Part shown: positions 1-9,775 of the stretch, piece by piece
Position numbering within the stretch: position 1 is the stretch's first letter
Layout of the letters: each line of letters opens with the position of its first letter
Assembly (NCBI GenBank): GCA_947495695.1
Contig: CANLZP010000001.1
Location: 207,069-271,068, forward strand
DNA: 64,000 bases
Reading direction: 5' to 3'
Source: an uncultured Erythrobacter sp.
Lineage (GTDB): Bacteria > Pseudomonadota > Alphaproteobacteria > Sphingomonadales > Sphingomonadaceae
Position numbers and translations under genes: made by a program
The notes under the pieces: model-generated
What the model saw: only the letters and a program-made list of their open reading frames with translations
Told to the model about the DNA's origin: nothing
Database searches by the model: none

Positions 1-1942
1 GGAAGTCAGAGAATTCTTCATGGAACGCAGCCATGTTCAGCGTTACCGCGTCATCCAGCAGCTTCGCTTTCAGACCGATTTCATAGGCATCCACTTCTTC
101 CGAAAGGAAGGAAGGATCAGCGCCGCCGGCATTGGCCGTAATATCCAGGTTGATACCGCCCGATTTATAGCCGTGCGTAAAGCTGGCATAAGCTGTTACC
201 GGCGCTTCGAATTGGTACGTTACCTTACCTGTGTAGATCAGCTCATTATCGCTGAACGGCACTTCGAATGGGCGCGGAAGCGGGAATGCAATCGCGTCTG
301 ATCCGATTGCTGGTGCGGTGAAGGCAAAGCAACCCGTTCCCAATACACTGCCAACGTTGGCTGCACCAGCAACGGCTGCAATTGTCGGAACACCGCCAAG
401 CAAGGTCAAGCAGGCTGGGTTGTTGCTAGCCAGTTGTTGGAAACCACCCGTCTTCTTCTCATCCGAATAGCGCAAGCCCAAGGTAAGGGTGAGGCTGTCG
501 GTGATGTCGAACGAGTTGTGGGTGAAGACCGACCAGCTTTCGCTGCTCTGCGCATATTGGTTGGTGGCCGAGGTACCGGCTGGGTTGACCGGCGTGCCGC
601 TGATCAATCCGGTCAGCAGGCCAATCGGTGCGGGACCAAATGCTCCGCCGAACAGGCCGGCAATCTGCAAATCGTAATCAGTACCAAGCGAGAAATCGAT
701 TTCTGCATCAATTTTCTCGTCGGAATAGTAACCGCCGACCAGCCAGTTAAACCGGCCGTCTACTGCTTCGCCTTGCAAGCGCAATTCTGCAGTCAAGGTC
801 TCGATATCGGTATCGAGCCGATCCACGTCAAACACGTCGAGGCCAGAGAAGATAGAATCGTAATTCTCAGAGGATGAGAAGTCGCGGTAAGAACCGATGA
901 AAATCAAATCAGCGTTATCGCCAATTGGAAATTCCAGCTCGCCGGTTACGCCCCATTGCTCTGCATTGGAGAGCGGCAGACGACTGGCAGTAGCGGTAAG
1001 TCCATCGACCGCCCGCTGTGCGCCCCTTACATCGAACGGGTCAGTCGCAGGCAACGCAGTTGCCATGCCAGCACGAACGGGACCGCCCACGCTTTCGACT
1101 GCTGTTTCAAATGCTGTGTTCGCAAGAACTTCAATCGCGGCACAGCACTGGTTTTCACTTTCAGTGTAATCGAAGATCAAGCGACCTCTGACGCCCCCTT
1201 CGCTTTCATAGCCCAATTGGCCGCGAACCAGGAATTGATCAATTGAGTTGGATTCGCCAATTTTCGTTCCGGTCCGGTCGATTATGTCGACATAGCCATC
1301 ACGTTCCCGATAAGCACCGGTTAGGCGAACAGCCAGAGTGTCCTCAACGATTGGCGCGTTGATTGCGCCTTGAATATTGAGCAAATCGTAATTGCCATAG
1401 GTTGCATTGGCAAAGCCGCCGAATTCACTCAGATCAGGACGTTTGGTGGTAATATTGAGCGCACCAGCCGACGTGTTGCGACCGAAAAGCGTGCCTTGCG
1501 GTCCGCGAAGAACCTCAACCCGCTCAATATCCACAAATTCGCCGAGCGCAACGCCTGGACGCGATTGATAGGCGCCATCCACGAAGATACCGACGGCGCT
1601 TTCAAAACCGATGTTGTTGGACGTGGTGCCCACACCGCGAATACGCAGCACGACCGAACCCGATGCGATTTGTGCATTAGAGGTAGAGAAGCTGGGAGAT
1701 ACCTGGGTGATGTTCTGGACGTTCACGACGCCCTGCTTGTCAAGCTGTTCTGGCGTAACCGCGGTAACAGCGATCGGAATATCCTGAACATCCTGTGCGC
1801 GACGGGTCGCCGTCACGATAATGATGTTATCGTCCCGAGCATTATCAGCGCCATCTTGGGGCGCCTCTTGTGCCATAACTGGTGTTGCAAGGAAGGTGCC
1901 GACCATCAGGCCGGCCGCGTATGATGCGAGCCTATGCTTCAT
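1..1942 (-). CDS. TonB-dependent receptor, partial (C-terminus beyond left edge)
   Basis: Outer-membrane TonB-dependent receptor of the type abundant in sphingomonads; it would import a scarce ligand using TonB energy, but the ligand cannot be told. The reading frame is open from 1942 to the window edge (about 647 codons). ATG 1942 is preceded by GAGGA at good spacing. The product starts MKHRLASYAAG with a signal peptide ending near VMAQ, then a TonB-box-like IIIVTATRR stretch, a plug domain (QDIPIAVTAV, VLRIRGVGT, VEVLRGPQGTLFGRNTSAG) and beta-barrel sequence. The plug motifs RGPQGTLFGRN are those of the FyuA/siderophore-like and plant-compound receptor group. The 3' end is missing only because of the window. 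Confidence 0.93.
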   Translation of the reverse strand, partial: MKHRLASYAAGLMVGTFLATPVMAQEAPQDGADNARDDNIIIVTATRRAQDVQDIPIAVTAVTPEQLDKQGVVNVQNITQVSPSFSTSNAQIASGSVVLRIRGVGTTSNNIGFESAVGIFVDGAYQSRPGVALGEFVDIERVEVLRGPQGTLFGRNTSAGALNITTKRPDLSEFGGFANATYGNYDLLNIQGAINAPIVEDTLAVRLTGAYRERDGYVDIIDRTGTKIGESNSIDQFLVRGQLGYESEGGVRGRLIFDYTESENQCCAAIEVLANTAFETAVESVGGPVRAGMATALPATDPFDVRGAQRAVDGLTATASRLPLSNAEQWGVTGELEFPIGDNADLIFIGSYRDFSSSENYDSIFSGLDVFDVDRLDTDIETLTAELRLQGEAVDGRFNWLVGGYYSDEKIDAEIDFSLGTDYDLQIAGLFGGAFGPAPIGLLTGLISGTPVNPAGTSATNQYAQSSESWSVFTHNSFDITDSLTLTLGLRYSDEKKTGGFQQLASNNPACLTLLGGVPTIAAVAGAANVGSVLGTGCFAFTAPAIGSDAIAFPLPRPFEVPFSDNELIYTGKVTYQFEAPVTAYASFTHGYKSGGINLDITANAGGADPSFLSEEVDAYEIGLKAKLLDDAVTLNMAAFHEEFSDF

Positions 1943-1963
1943 TTGTTGTCCTCTCCATACAAT

Positions 1964-1981
1964 GCACATTTAGATATGTGC
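1964..1981. promoter_or_regulatory. Inverted repeat before TonB-dependent receptor
   Basis: Perfect 6-base arms GCACAT and ATGTGC separated by 6 bases, 22 bases before the start codon of the receptor at 1942, in the 140-base gap to the next receptor gene. It could be a repressor operator or a short leader hairpin. This is seen directly; its role is inference. Confidence 0.35.
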
Positions 1982-2082
1982 TTTTGTTGCGTCAGACTAC
2001 CAGTATGACTCCTATTCTTACAACCCACGTTCGTCGCTTGTGGCAGGCGCGATGCAATTTTGCCACATGGGGTCAAAAAGCC

Positions 2083-4182
2083 TTAGATACCGTAGCGTAA
2101 GCCCAGCCAAAATGTGCGTGGAACACCCAAGTCAATGGCTCCACCAGAGTTTCGGGTTACGATTGTTTCGTCAGTTAAGTTCTCTGCCCGCATCACCAGA
2201 GACAATCGTTTGAACACAGGGATTTGCCCGAAAACAGACAGTGTGGTGGCCGATTGCAGGGATTGGGACTCCTGATCATCCTCGAACTGAGCCCCTACAT
2301 GTCGCAATGTAACCGCCACATCCCAACCCGGCGATGGTTGCCAGCCAATAGTCGCTGAGCCGGCCCATTTGGGTGTCTGAGGGGGGCGATTGCCGTCCAG
2401 CGCTAGCGAAGCGCCTGATCCCCCTACGCTCGCATCGGTATAGGAGAGCGAACCGTTCAGGCGCCATGGGCCCGTCTCGGACGATAACCCTGCCTCAAGA
2501 CCTTGCGCATTGATGGCAGGCAAATTCTGACGCTGGCGCAGATTTGGCTCCAAGGTGACGTTGGCAATCGCGTTCTCTACCTTGTTGTCGAAGGCGGTCA
2601 GCGTGACGGTGACATCCTCAGATGGAGTCAGATCAATCCCGAATTCGAAGCCCTTAAGTCGCTCGTTCTCAAGCTCTGCATTGGCCTGTGTTACCACCGG
2701 GAACACTACAAAGGGGCGGTATAACTCGTTCAGTGTGGGCACCCGCAATCCGGTATAAGCGGCCACACGCAGCGCCACTGCATCGCTAGCAGCGTAAGCC
2801 GCGCCTGCGCGCCATGATGCGGACCAATCGCTGCGATCTTCGGCAAGGGTTTCACTCACCAACGCGAAATTGGCATCCACAGCGCGAAAAAATCCATCTG
2901 AGATCTGCGTGCGATCCAACCTGATACCGCCTGTGAGGGTCAAGCTGTCCAGCCGCCAATCATGCTCGACGAACAAGCCAAGATCGCTGTTGTTGCCCCC
3001 TGCCCTGCGACGCTCGCGCAAGGCCCCGGTGAACGCGCTATAGGCCTCTTCCTGCAGTTCTCCATCAGAGCTGCGATAGTCCAAACCCAGCCGCAAAGTC
3101 CGGTTAGCACCCACAGGCGGGCGAATTTCCAACTTGCCGCCCAGCCCGGTTGAAGGCGTATTGCGCTGGTCCAACACCCGCACAAACCGCGTTGAGCTGA
3201 TCACCACATTGGAAAAATTGCGCGCCTGAACATAGGCCAGCGCGTCAAACTGCCATTTGCCAGTGCCCACGATCCGAATACTGGCGTCTTGGCCTTCACT
3301 GGTTGAGTCCGCTCCGGCAAAGCGCAGCGTGCGGTGATCATCAAACACAAGACCACGGGCTTGCAGCTCGACATTGTCTGACAAGGGAGCGGCCGCGCGC
3401 AACCCAATCGACCAATTGTCGAAGCCGGCACGGGCCGAGGCGGGCTCACGTTGATCATCGGGCGTGGTGAAAAATCCCTGGCCCCTGTCCCAGCGTCCGC
3501 TGACAACGGCAAAGCCACTGCCCAATTCCTGCGCCAGACTGGCGCTCGCCTCACTTTCGCCCCGATCATTGACAAGGGCTTGCCCGGAAAAGGTGCCCAA
3601 CGTTGCCGCATCGGCGCTTTCCAATTCAATTGTACCGGTCAAAGCGCCTGCGCCGAACGGGCCGGAGCCGCCTCCTCGCGTTACGCGGATCGATGAAAGG
3701 CGATCGGGTGCGAGAGCGTTGAAGGGAATATAGCCGAAGAAGGGATCGGCCATCGGCACCCCGTCCAGCAGGACCAATGCTCTGCTGGAGGCATTTCCGC
3801 CCAAGCTGCGCAAGGTTGCTCCTTGAGCGCTAGGATTGGCAGAGCGGCTGTCCGACCGGCGAAATTGCTGGAAGCCAGCAACATTGCTCAACACGTCCTC
3901 GATCTTGCCAGAAGGCGCAGCAACAATTTCGTCACGTTGCAATGTGGTGCTGGCGTAGGCTGCGACAGACGGCGCATCTGGCAACCCATTGCCTGTCACA
4001 ATTATTGCCCCATCCAAATCCTGATCGGCCAAGCTATCACCCGCATCCGCTTGGTCCGGAGAGTTCTGTTCCTCACCCGTCTTCTGGGCCACGGTCGGTG
4101 TCGAAACGGTCTGCGCGACCAATGGTGAGGCCAGCGACACAAGCGATGATGCGGCGAGAAGTTTGGCGATTGTTTTGATCAT
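2083..4182 (-). CDS. TonB-dependent receptor, BtuB-like size (699 aa)
   Basis: Outer-membrane TonB-dependent transporter. ATG 4182 starts a clear signal peptide (MIKTIAKLLAASSLVSLASP then LVAQ); the frame extends 14 codons further upstream but those codons precede the signal peptide and are unlikely to be used. A TonB-box-like AIIVTGNG stretch follows at about residue 60, then a plug domain (SGKIEDVLSNVAGFQQFRR, ALVLLDGVPMADPF, IRVTRGGGSGPFGAGALTG) and a barrel ending in the usual aromatic-rich strand (FWLGLRYGI). The length of about 700 residues fits BtuB/siderophore-type receptors. No cobalamin riboswitch could be recognised in the short upstream gap, so substrate is open. It lies 140 bases upstream of another receptor gene on the same strand. 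Confidence 0.92.
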   Translation of the reverse strand: MIKTIAKLLAASSLVSLASPLVAQTVSTPTVAQKTGEEQNSPDQADAGDSLADQDLDGAIIVTGNGLPDAPSVAAYASTTLQRDEIVAAPSGKIEDVLSNVAGFQQFRRSDSRSANPSAQGATLRSLGGNASSRALVLLDGVPMADPFFGYIPFNALAPDRLSSIRVTRGGGSGPFGAGALTGTIELESADAATLGTFSGQALVNDRGESEASASLAQELGSGFAVVSGRWDRGQGFFTTPDDQREPASARAGFDNWSIGLRAAAPLSDNVELQARGLVFDDHRTLRFAGADSTSEGQDASIRIVGTGKWQFDALAYVQARNFSNVVISSTRFVRVLDQRNTPSTGLGGKLEIRPPVGANRTLRLGLDYRSSDGELQEEAYSAFTGALRERRRAGGNNSDLGLFVEHDWRLDSLTLTGGIRLDRTQISDGFFRAVDANFALVSETLAEDRSDWSASWRAGAAYAASDAVALRVAAYTGLRVPTLNELYRPFVVFPVVTQANAELENERLKGFEFGIDLTPSEDVTVTLTAFDNKVENAIANVTLEPNLRQRQNLPAINAQGLEAGLSSETGPWRLNGSLSYTDASVGGSGASLALDGNRPPQTPKWAGSATIGWQPSPGWDVAVTLRHVGAQFEDDQESQSLQSATTLSVFGQIPVFKRLSLVMRAENLTDETIVTRNSGGAIDLGVPRTFWLGLRYGI

Positions 4183-4293
4183 GGCGCGCGCCCTAACCGA
4201 TCTTGCGATCCCAGTCAGTTGCAAATTGCTATTGAGACTCGCTTTTGCGCCAGAGCTGTGCTTACATTGGTGTCAATTGGGAGAGAAAAGGCC

Positions 4294-5808
4294 ATGGCCA
4301 CAGTGCAGACAGATGTCGATGTATTGATCGTCGGAGCGGGTATTTCCGGCATTGGGATGGCGGCGCATATGCAAATGAGTGCGCCGGGCCATAGCTACGC
4401 CATTGTTGAGCGACGCGAAAACCTGGGCGGTACATGGGATCTGTTCCGATATCCCGGCATTCGTTCGGACAGCGATATGCACACGCTGGGTTTCTCGTTT
4501 GAGCCTTGGACACATGAGAAGAGCATCGCGGATGCACCTTCGATCTTGGAGTACCTCAATCGGATCGTTAATGAACGCGATATCCGCCCGAAGATCCGGT
4601 TTGGCGAGAAAGTGGTTAGCACCGATTTCCGGCGGGAAGATGCTTGCTGGCATGTCGAGATTGAAGCTAGCGACGGAACGAAGCGGTCATTGAAGGCAGG
4701 ATTCCTGTTCTTGGGTTCGGGCTATTATGATTATGACGATCCTTATGACGCTGGCTTTGATTTCAGCGCATATGAAGGTCAGGTTCTGCACCCGCAATTC
4801 TGGCCAGATAATCTGGACTATTCCGGCAAGAGAGTGGTCGTGGTGGGATCGGGCGCAACCGCGGTCACAATCGTTCCTGCGATGGCCGAGCAGGCCGAGC
4901 ACATTACCATGTTGCAGCGAACTCCTACTTGGATGATCTCGCGAGACGCGCGCGACAAATTCGCCAACACATTGCGCAAATTCCTGCCCGAGAAAATCGC
5001 CTATGCGATAACCCGGTGGAAGAATATCCGGATGCAGGATTTCACCTTTAAGGTGGCCCGCAACAAGCCTGAGAAGGCGATAAAGGCGTTACAAAAGGGT
5101 CTGGATCAAAATCTGGGTGTTGGCAATTATGATCAAGCCGATTTCACTCCGCCATATAATCCATGGGAACAGCGCCTTTGCCTGGTACCTGACGCCGATT
5201 TTTTCGACGCCGTGAAGAATAAGAAGGCCTCAGTAAAAACAGGCCATATCGCTGGGTTCGAAGCAGCAGGCGTTCGCTTGAAATCTGGTGAACTTCTCGA
5301 AGCGGACATCATCGTAACCGCTACCGGCTTGAGCATGGCGGTTGCAGGAAAAATCGACATCAGCGTTGAAGGCGAACGAGTCGATTTCTCAGACCGTTTT
5401 TATTACATGAGCTGCATGTTCTCGAATGTGCCAAACTTAGCTGGCGTGTTCGGCTATCTCAACGCCAGTTGGACCCTCAGAAGCGATTTGGTGTCCGAAT
5501 ATGTGTGCCGGGTTTTGAACCACATGAAAAAAACCGGTTCGTCAATTGCCGAGCCGGTATTGAGCAGCGATGCTGAAGCCAAGCTGGAGGAAGATGACAT
5601 CTTCGATTTCTCGTCTGGTTATATCCAGCGTTCCAAGCACATCATGCCCCGCAATGCGATGGATTACCCTTGGCGGCTTAGCCAAGAATATATCAGCGAC
5701 CGCAAGATAATGCGCACCGCTGCTTTGGAAGACGGATGCCTGAAATTCAGCAATCCCGGCCAATCAGCTGAGGCCAAAGATGCACCGCAATTGGAAGCTG
5801 CGGAGTAG
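4294..5808 (+). CDS. Flavin-containing (Baeyer-Villiger-type) monooxygenase
   Basis: Predicted FAD- and NADPH-dependent class B monooxygenase, oxidising ketones or related lipophilic substrates in the cytoplasm. The 504-aa product has the FAD Rossmann motif GAGISG at residues 14-19, a Baeyer-Villiger-like fingerprint YEGQVLHPQFWP at 160-171 (consensus F/Y-x-G-x3-H-x3-W-P), and the NADPH Rossmann motif GSGATA at 185-190. Length and order fit the EthA/acetone-monooxygenase-like family. ATG 4294 follows GGGAGAG; the frame opens 25 codons earlier without a family-like sequence. It is divergent from the receptor at 2083-4182 with about 110 bases between the two starts. Substrate is unknown; no dehydrogenase or esterase partner is adjacent. 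Confidence 0.92.
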   Translation: MATVQTDVDVLIVGAGISGIGMAAHMQMSAPGHSYAIVERRENLGGTWDLFRYPGIRSDSDMHTLGFSFEPWTHEKSIADAPSILEYLNRIVNERDIRPKIRFGEKVVSTDFRREDACWHVEIEASDGTKRSLKAGFLFLGSGYYDYDDPYDAGFDFSAYEGQVLHPQFWPDNLDYSGKRVVVVGSGATAVTIVPAMAEQAEHITMLQRTPTWMISRDARDKFANTLRKFLPEKIAYAITRWKNIRMQDFTFKVARNKPEKAIKALQKGLDQNLGVGNYDQADFTPPYNPWEQRLCLVPDADFFDAVKNKKASVKTGHIAGFEAAGVRLKSGELLEADIIVTATGLSMAVAGKIDISVEGERVDFSDRFYYMSCMFSNVPNLAGVFGYLNASWTLRSDLVSEYVCRVLNHMKKTGSSIAEPVLSSDAEAKLEEDDIFDFSSGYIQRSKHIMPRNAMDYPWRLSQEYISDRKIMRTAALEDGCLKFSNPGQSAEAKDAPQLEAAE

Positions 5809-5841
5809 CATCCTGCGTCGCAATCGCTTACAGCGCGAGCT

Positions 5842-6603
5842 ATGAGCTCACCTGACAAGATCTGGACTGCGGGTTTGGTCGTCATTGGCGACGAGATCCT
5901 GTCCGGCCGCACCCATGACAAGAACATTGCGCAGGTCGCATCCTGGTTGCAGGTGCAAGGCATTCGGCTGGCCGAAGTGCGCGTGGTTCCCGACGTGATC
6001 GACAAGATCGTCGAAGCGGTTAACACGCTGCGGGCCGAGAATGACTATCTGTTCACCACCGGAGGAATCGGCCCCACCCATGATGACATCACGGTTGATG
6101 CCGTGGCCAAGGCGTTGGATTTGCCAGTTGTGGTTCATCCCACTGCACGCGGGATCTTGGAAAAATATTATGCCGATAAGGGCGGGCTGACCGAAGGCCG
6201 CCTGCGTATGGCGCGGGTGCCGCAAGGCGCTGAATTGATCCCCAATCGCATGTCAGGCGCGCCCGGCATCAAACTGGGCAATGTTCACCTGATGGCCGGT
6301 GTACCGCATATCACCGCAGGCATGCTGGATGCGTTGACCGGAGAGCTGGAGGGCGGCGCGCCCTTGCTGGCAGAAACGATCGGGTGCTGGGTCGCTGAAA
6401 GCGAAGTCGCAGGCTTGCTGCGCGAAGCAGAAGAGGCCCACGAAAATTGCCAGATCGGCAGCTATCCCTTCTTTCGAGAGGGGAAAGTTGGCGCCAATTT
6501 CGTCATCCGCTCGACCGACAAGGAAACGCTGCAAAGCTGCGTTGATACCTTGTGCGATGGATTGGCGACTAACGGCTTTGATTTCACCCCCGGCGGGATC
6601 TAG
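5842..6603 (+). CDS. CinA-like molybdopterin-binding domain protein
   Basis: A 253-aa protein of the competence/damage-inducible CinA family, N-terminal (MoCF-biosynthesis-like) domain only. Visible motifs are GDEIL at residues 16-20 and TTGGIGPTHDDIT at 72-84, the usual MoaB/MogA-fold signature. In full-length CinA the N-terminal domain is linked to an ADP-ribose pyrophosphatase function and a C-terminal PncC domain deaminates nicotinamide mononucleotide; PncC is absent here, a common state in alphaproteobacteria. It starts 33 bases after the monooxygenase stop, so the two may be cotranscribed. A role in pyridine-nucleotide repair is possible but not shown. Confidence 0.9.
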   Translation: MSSPDKIWTAGLVVIGDEILSGRTHDKNIAQVASWLQVQGIRLAEVRVVPDVIDKIVEAVNTLRAENDYLFTTGGIGPTHDDITVDAVAKALDLPVVVHPTARGILEKYYADKGGLTEGRLRMARVPQGAELIPNRMSGAPGIKLGNVHLMAGVPHITAGMLDALTGELEGGAPLLAETIGCWVAESEVAGLLREAEEAHENCQIGSYPFFREGKVGANFVIRSTDKETLQSCVDTLCDGLATNGFDFTPGGI

Positions 6604-6731
6604 ACCACCGCACAATCAACAAGTTCTGACCAGCACCAATGGGCAGCTGGAACGGGTTTGGCTGCATCACAAGAAATATTCCCCTTTCCACCGGGCCGTA
6701 ATTCCCTATCCTTCCGGCCAGGGGGATAGGC

Positions 6732-9683
6732 ATGCTGGAATTTGTGCTCATTGCAGTTCTGATCGGTGGCTTCGCGCTGTTATGGGACCGCTTCAAGGGC
6801 CTTGAAAGACGGCTGTCCCAATTGGAGAGCCGCGAATCCTCGGCACCTGCATTTGCCGCCTCCGCCCCCGATGTGGCGGAAGATCAGGCTGATGCCGCAA
6901 CGAGTGAACCGTCCTTCGATCCGCTGGCCAGTCCGGCCAGCCCCTTGCCGACATCAGAACCAGGACCACTGGCAGGGCCCGCTCCCGAATTGGTTGAGCC
7001 CGCTGCTTCTCAGCACGCTTGGGAAGCGGACCAGCAGCCAGCTGTGGCGCAGGAACAGGACGATTTCGAAGACGACAAGCCACCGCGTTTCCAGTTCGAC
7101 TTTGAAGATATCTTTGGCCGTCGCTTGCCGATTTGGGCGGGCGGGATCGCGCTCGCCATATCGGGCATATTCCTCGTTCGTTATTCGATCGAAGCAGGTC
7201 TGATCACACCACGCGTGCGTGTCTTGCTCAGCGTCTTGTTCGGACTTGGCCTGATCGCAGGGGCAGAAGCGGCCTATCGCTTTGAGCTAAAACTGCGCGA
7301 CGAGCGCGTTCGCCAAGCCTTGGCTGGTGCCGGATTGGCCACGCTTTTCGGCAGCTTTTATCTGGCAGGATCGGGCTATGGCTTGATCGGTGCAGGTGCT
7401 GCATTCGTGGGATTGGCGGCGGTCACGGCGGCGGCCATTGCCCTGTCGAACAGATTTGGCCTGCCCTGCGCCATCGTTGGCTTGGTGGGCGGTTTTGCCG
7501 CCCCAATGCTAGTCGATAGCGACGGGGCCAATGTGCCGCTGCTGGCGCTGTATCTGGCCCTTGTCACCGGAGGGCTGGCATGGACTGGTCAACGACAAGG
7601 ACGGTCCTGGTTGGGATTTGCCGCAATGGCAGCGGGTCTGGGTTGGGGTGTCCTGATGATGCTGGGCGGGATCGAGAGCACGTCCGATGTTCTGGCCTTT
7701 GGCGGCTATTTGATCGTGATTGGAACGGTTTTACCTGCCTTTATGGGCATCCGAAGCGGCCCTGGTCTGCCCCAGATTGGAGCCGGAGCGATTGCCACTT
7801 TGCAAATGGCTTACCTGGTCGATGAAGGCGGATACTCCTTCCTGACATGGGGATTGTATCTGTTGATCGCAGGTGCGCTCGCTTTGTTGGGTTGGCGCAA
7901 TCCATCCTTGCGCGCAGGAAGCGCGGTTGCGGCGGCCATTGGTCTGTGGCTGTTGGCCTTTTGGCCCGATCCGGACCCAACCCATTTTGCCTTGGTATGT
8001 GCTGTGCAATTGCTGATCTTTGCGGGCGTTCCCTTGGCCCTACAGTGGCGCGGCAAATCCACCTTGCTAGATCTTGCACAACTGTCGGTCTTCGCGCTGC
8101 TCGGTGGCATCGTGACCTATGCCCGGTTTGCCTTCTTTGGAGATGGGCCAAGCGACACCCAGTTGGGCCTTTCCTTTGCGGCGATGGCCGTTTTCCCTGC
8201 CGCCAGTTTTGCGCTCAGCTGGCGCAGCGATGAAACGTTGGGCATGCCACAAACATTGGCGCAATTGACCAGCGCAGGCTTGCTGACCTTGGGGGCCATG
8301 TTGATCATCACACCGGGATGGTTGGCCCCTGTGGCGGGTGCAGCAATTGCCCTGGGATTGGCCGCATTGGTCCACCAACGCCAGCAGACACCGCTGCGAC
8401 TGATGGCATGGGCCGGAGCCATTGTGACCGTGCTACTGCTGGTCGGATCACCTGGCTTTGAAGACGAGCTGGAGCTGCTGGGTAATTACTATCGCGAAAC
8501 CGATGTACTTCAGGCCATTTTGCGCTGGGGAGCCGTTTTCGCGGCGATGCTGGCGCTGTGGTTCACATTGGCAGGCCATCAGACACGACAGGTGGCCAGC
8601 GGATTAGCGGCTCTGTTCGCCTATGGCCTGGTGGCGCAATTCATTCCGGGCGAAGCGCTGGCATGGGTGGCTGCAGCGGGCGCAGTGGCGGTGGCCGAAT
8701 GGCGCCGGGAAGAGAACGCTGGCTGGGGTACCTTGCTGACGATTTCTGGTCTTTGGGCGCTGGAGCCTCTGTTTGGTTGGTGTGCCGCCGCGCTGGTCGC
8801 TTTGGCTGGAATTGAATTTCTGGCACCCGATGCAATCTCGGCAGCCGATTTGCTCAGAATTGTCGCACCAGCTGCAGTGGCCGCAGCGCTGATCGCATGG
8901 CGGCATGGCGCTCTACCAATACGTGCGCGCACGGCGTTGATTGGCGGAGCGAGCGCGGTGGCGCTGATCTGCGTTCACAGCCTCTATAAGGGTGCTTGGA
9001 ACATTTCGAGCATCGCCAGTTTTGAAGTGCTGGGCATGGCGGAAAGAACCGTTTGGCAGGCACTTTTGCTGGGCGCGGCCATGGTGGTGCAGAAATTTGG
9101 CACGGATCGACTGGCGAGAGCGGCCAGCATCGGTTTGATCATGGCCGCATTAGGTCATTTCGCCTGGTTCACGCTGATGCTGCACAATCCCCTGTGGGAC
9201 ACCCAACACGTCGGCAGCCTACCAATCATGAACTGGATTACACCGGCCTATGGTGTGGCTCTAGCTGCGCTGGTGATGGGAAGACGGTTGATCCCTGACA
9301 CCGGCCCCCATGTGCTGCGCATAGCGCTCGATGGGGTGATGATGGGCTTGCTCGCGTTGATGGCCGCCAGCCTGCTGCGACAGATCTTTGCTGGATCGCT
9401 GCTCAGCCAGGTCCCAATCGGCCAAACCGAAAGTCTGCTTTTGTCGTTGCTCGGCATAGTCCTCGCGCTGGGCTTCCTGTTGTGGGGCAGCAGGCAAGGT
9501 CTGCGCAGTTGGCGGGTCGGATCGCTGGTGCTGATGTTGATGGCTGTCGCCAAGGTGTTCCTGATCGATGCTGCCGGATTGGACGGCTTGCTTCGCATCG
9601 CCAGCTTTATGGCTCTAGGCTTTAGCCTGATCGGCATTGGCTGGTTCTATACGCGGCAATTGAAGAGCGAGCGTGCTGCATAA
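6732..9683 (+). CDS. DUF2339 polytopic membrane protein (983 aa)
   Basis: Very large inner-membrane protein of the DUF2339 family. An N-terminal transmembrane helix (MLEFVLIAVLIGGFALLW) and short coiled segment (FKGLERRLSQLESRE) are followed by a Pro/Ala/Glu-rich linker to about residue 115, then DFEDIFGRRLPIWAGGIALA, the conserved entry to the membrane domain, and more than 20 hydrophobic helices to the C-terminus. Function of the family is not established. ATG 6732 follows a GGGGGAT run. A strong hairpin terminator directly after the stop separates it from the convergent ribosomal protein operon. Confidence 0.9.
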   Translation: MLEFVLIAVLIGGFALLWDRFKGLERRLSQLESRESSAPAFAASAPDVAEDQADAATSEPSFDPLASPASPLPTSEPGPLAGPAPELVEPAASQHAWEADQQPAVAQEQDDFEDDKPPRFQFDFEDIFGRRLPIWAGGIALAISGIFLVRYSIEAGLITPRVRVLLSVLFGLGLIAGAEAAYRFELKLRDERVRQALAGAGLATLFGSFYLAGSGYGLIGAGAAFVGLAAVTAAAIALSNRFGLPCAIVGLVGGFAAPMLVDSDGANVPLLALYLALVTGGLAWTGQRQGRSWLGFAAMAAGLGWGVLMMLGGIESTSDVLAFGGYLIVIGTVLPAFMGIRSGPGLPQIGAGAIATLQMAYLVDEGGYSFLTWGLYLLIAGALALLGWRNPSLRAGSAVAAAIGLWLLAFWPDPDPTHFALVCAVQLLIFAGVPLALQWRGKSTLLDLAQLSVFALLGGIVTYARFAFFGDGPSDTQLGLSFAAMAVFPAASFALSWRSDETLGMPQTLAQLTSAGLLTLGAMLIITPGWLAPVAGAAIALGLAALVHQRQQTPLRLMAWAGAIVTVLLLVGSPGFEDELELLGNYYRETDVLQAILRWGAVFAAMLALWFTLAGHQTRQVASGLAALFAYGLVAQFIPGEALAWVAAAGAVAVAEWRREENAGWGTLLTISGLWALEPLFGWCAAALVALAGIEFLAPDAISAADLLRIVAPAAVAAALIAWRHGALPIRARTALIGGASAVALICVHSLYKGAWNISSIASFEVLGMAERTVWQALLLGAAMVVQKFGTDRLARAASIGLIMAALGHFAWFTLMLHNPLWDTQHVGSLPIMNWITPAYGVALAALVMGRRLIPDTGPHVLRIALDGVMMGLLALMAASLLRQIFAGSLLSQVPIGQTESLLLSLLGIVLALGFLLWGSRQGLRSWRVGSLVLMLMAVAKVFLIDAAGLDGLLRIASFMALGFSLIGIGWFYTRQLKSERAA

Positions 9684-9687
9684 GAAA

Positions 9688-9717
9688 GGGGCCCTTTCCG
9701 TTTCTGGAAAGAGCCCC
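9688..9717. terminator. Bidirectional hairpin terminator between DUF2339 gene and rplA
   Basis: Arms GGGGCCCTTTCC (9688-9699) and GGAAAGAGCCCC (9706-9717) pair with one mismatch around a 6-base loop, followed by TCTTGTGT on the plus strand and by TTTCTTATG on the minus strand. It serves the convergent genes ending at 9683 and 9776. Confidence 0.8.
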
Positions 9718-9775
9718 TCTTGTGTCTGTCACTTTCCCAGTAGGAAAGTGGTTTTCCAAACGGTCCGTTAGCGCC

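Noticed and set aside
4183..4293. Cobalamin riboswitch before the BtuB-sized receptor
   Set aside because: The gap is too short and no B12-box could be found.
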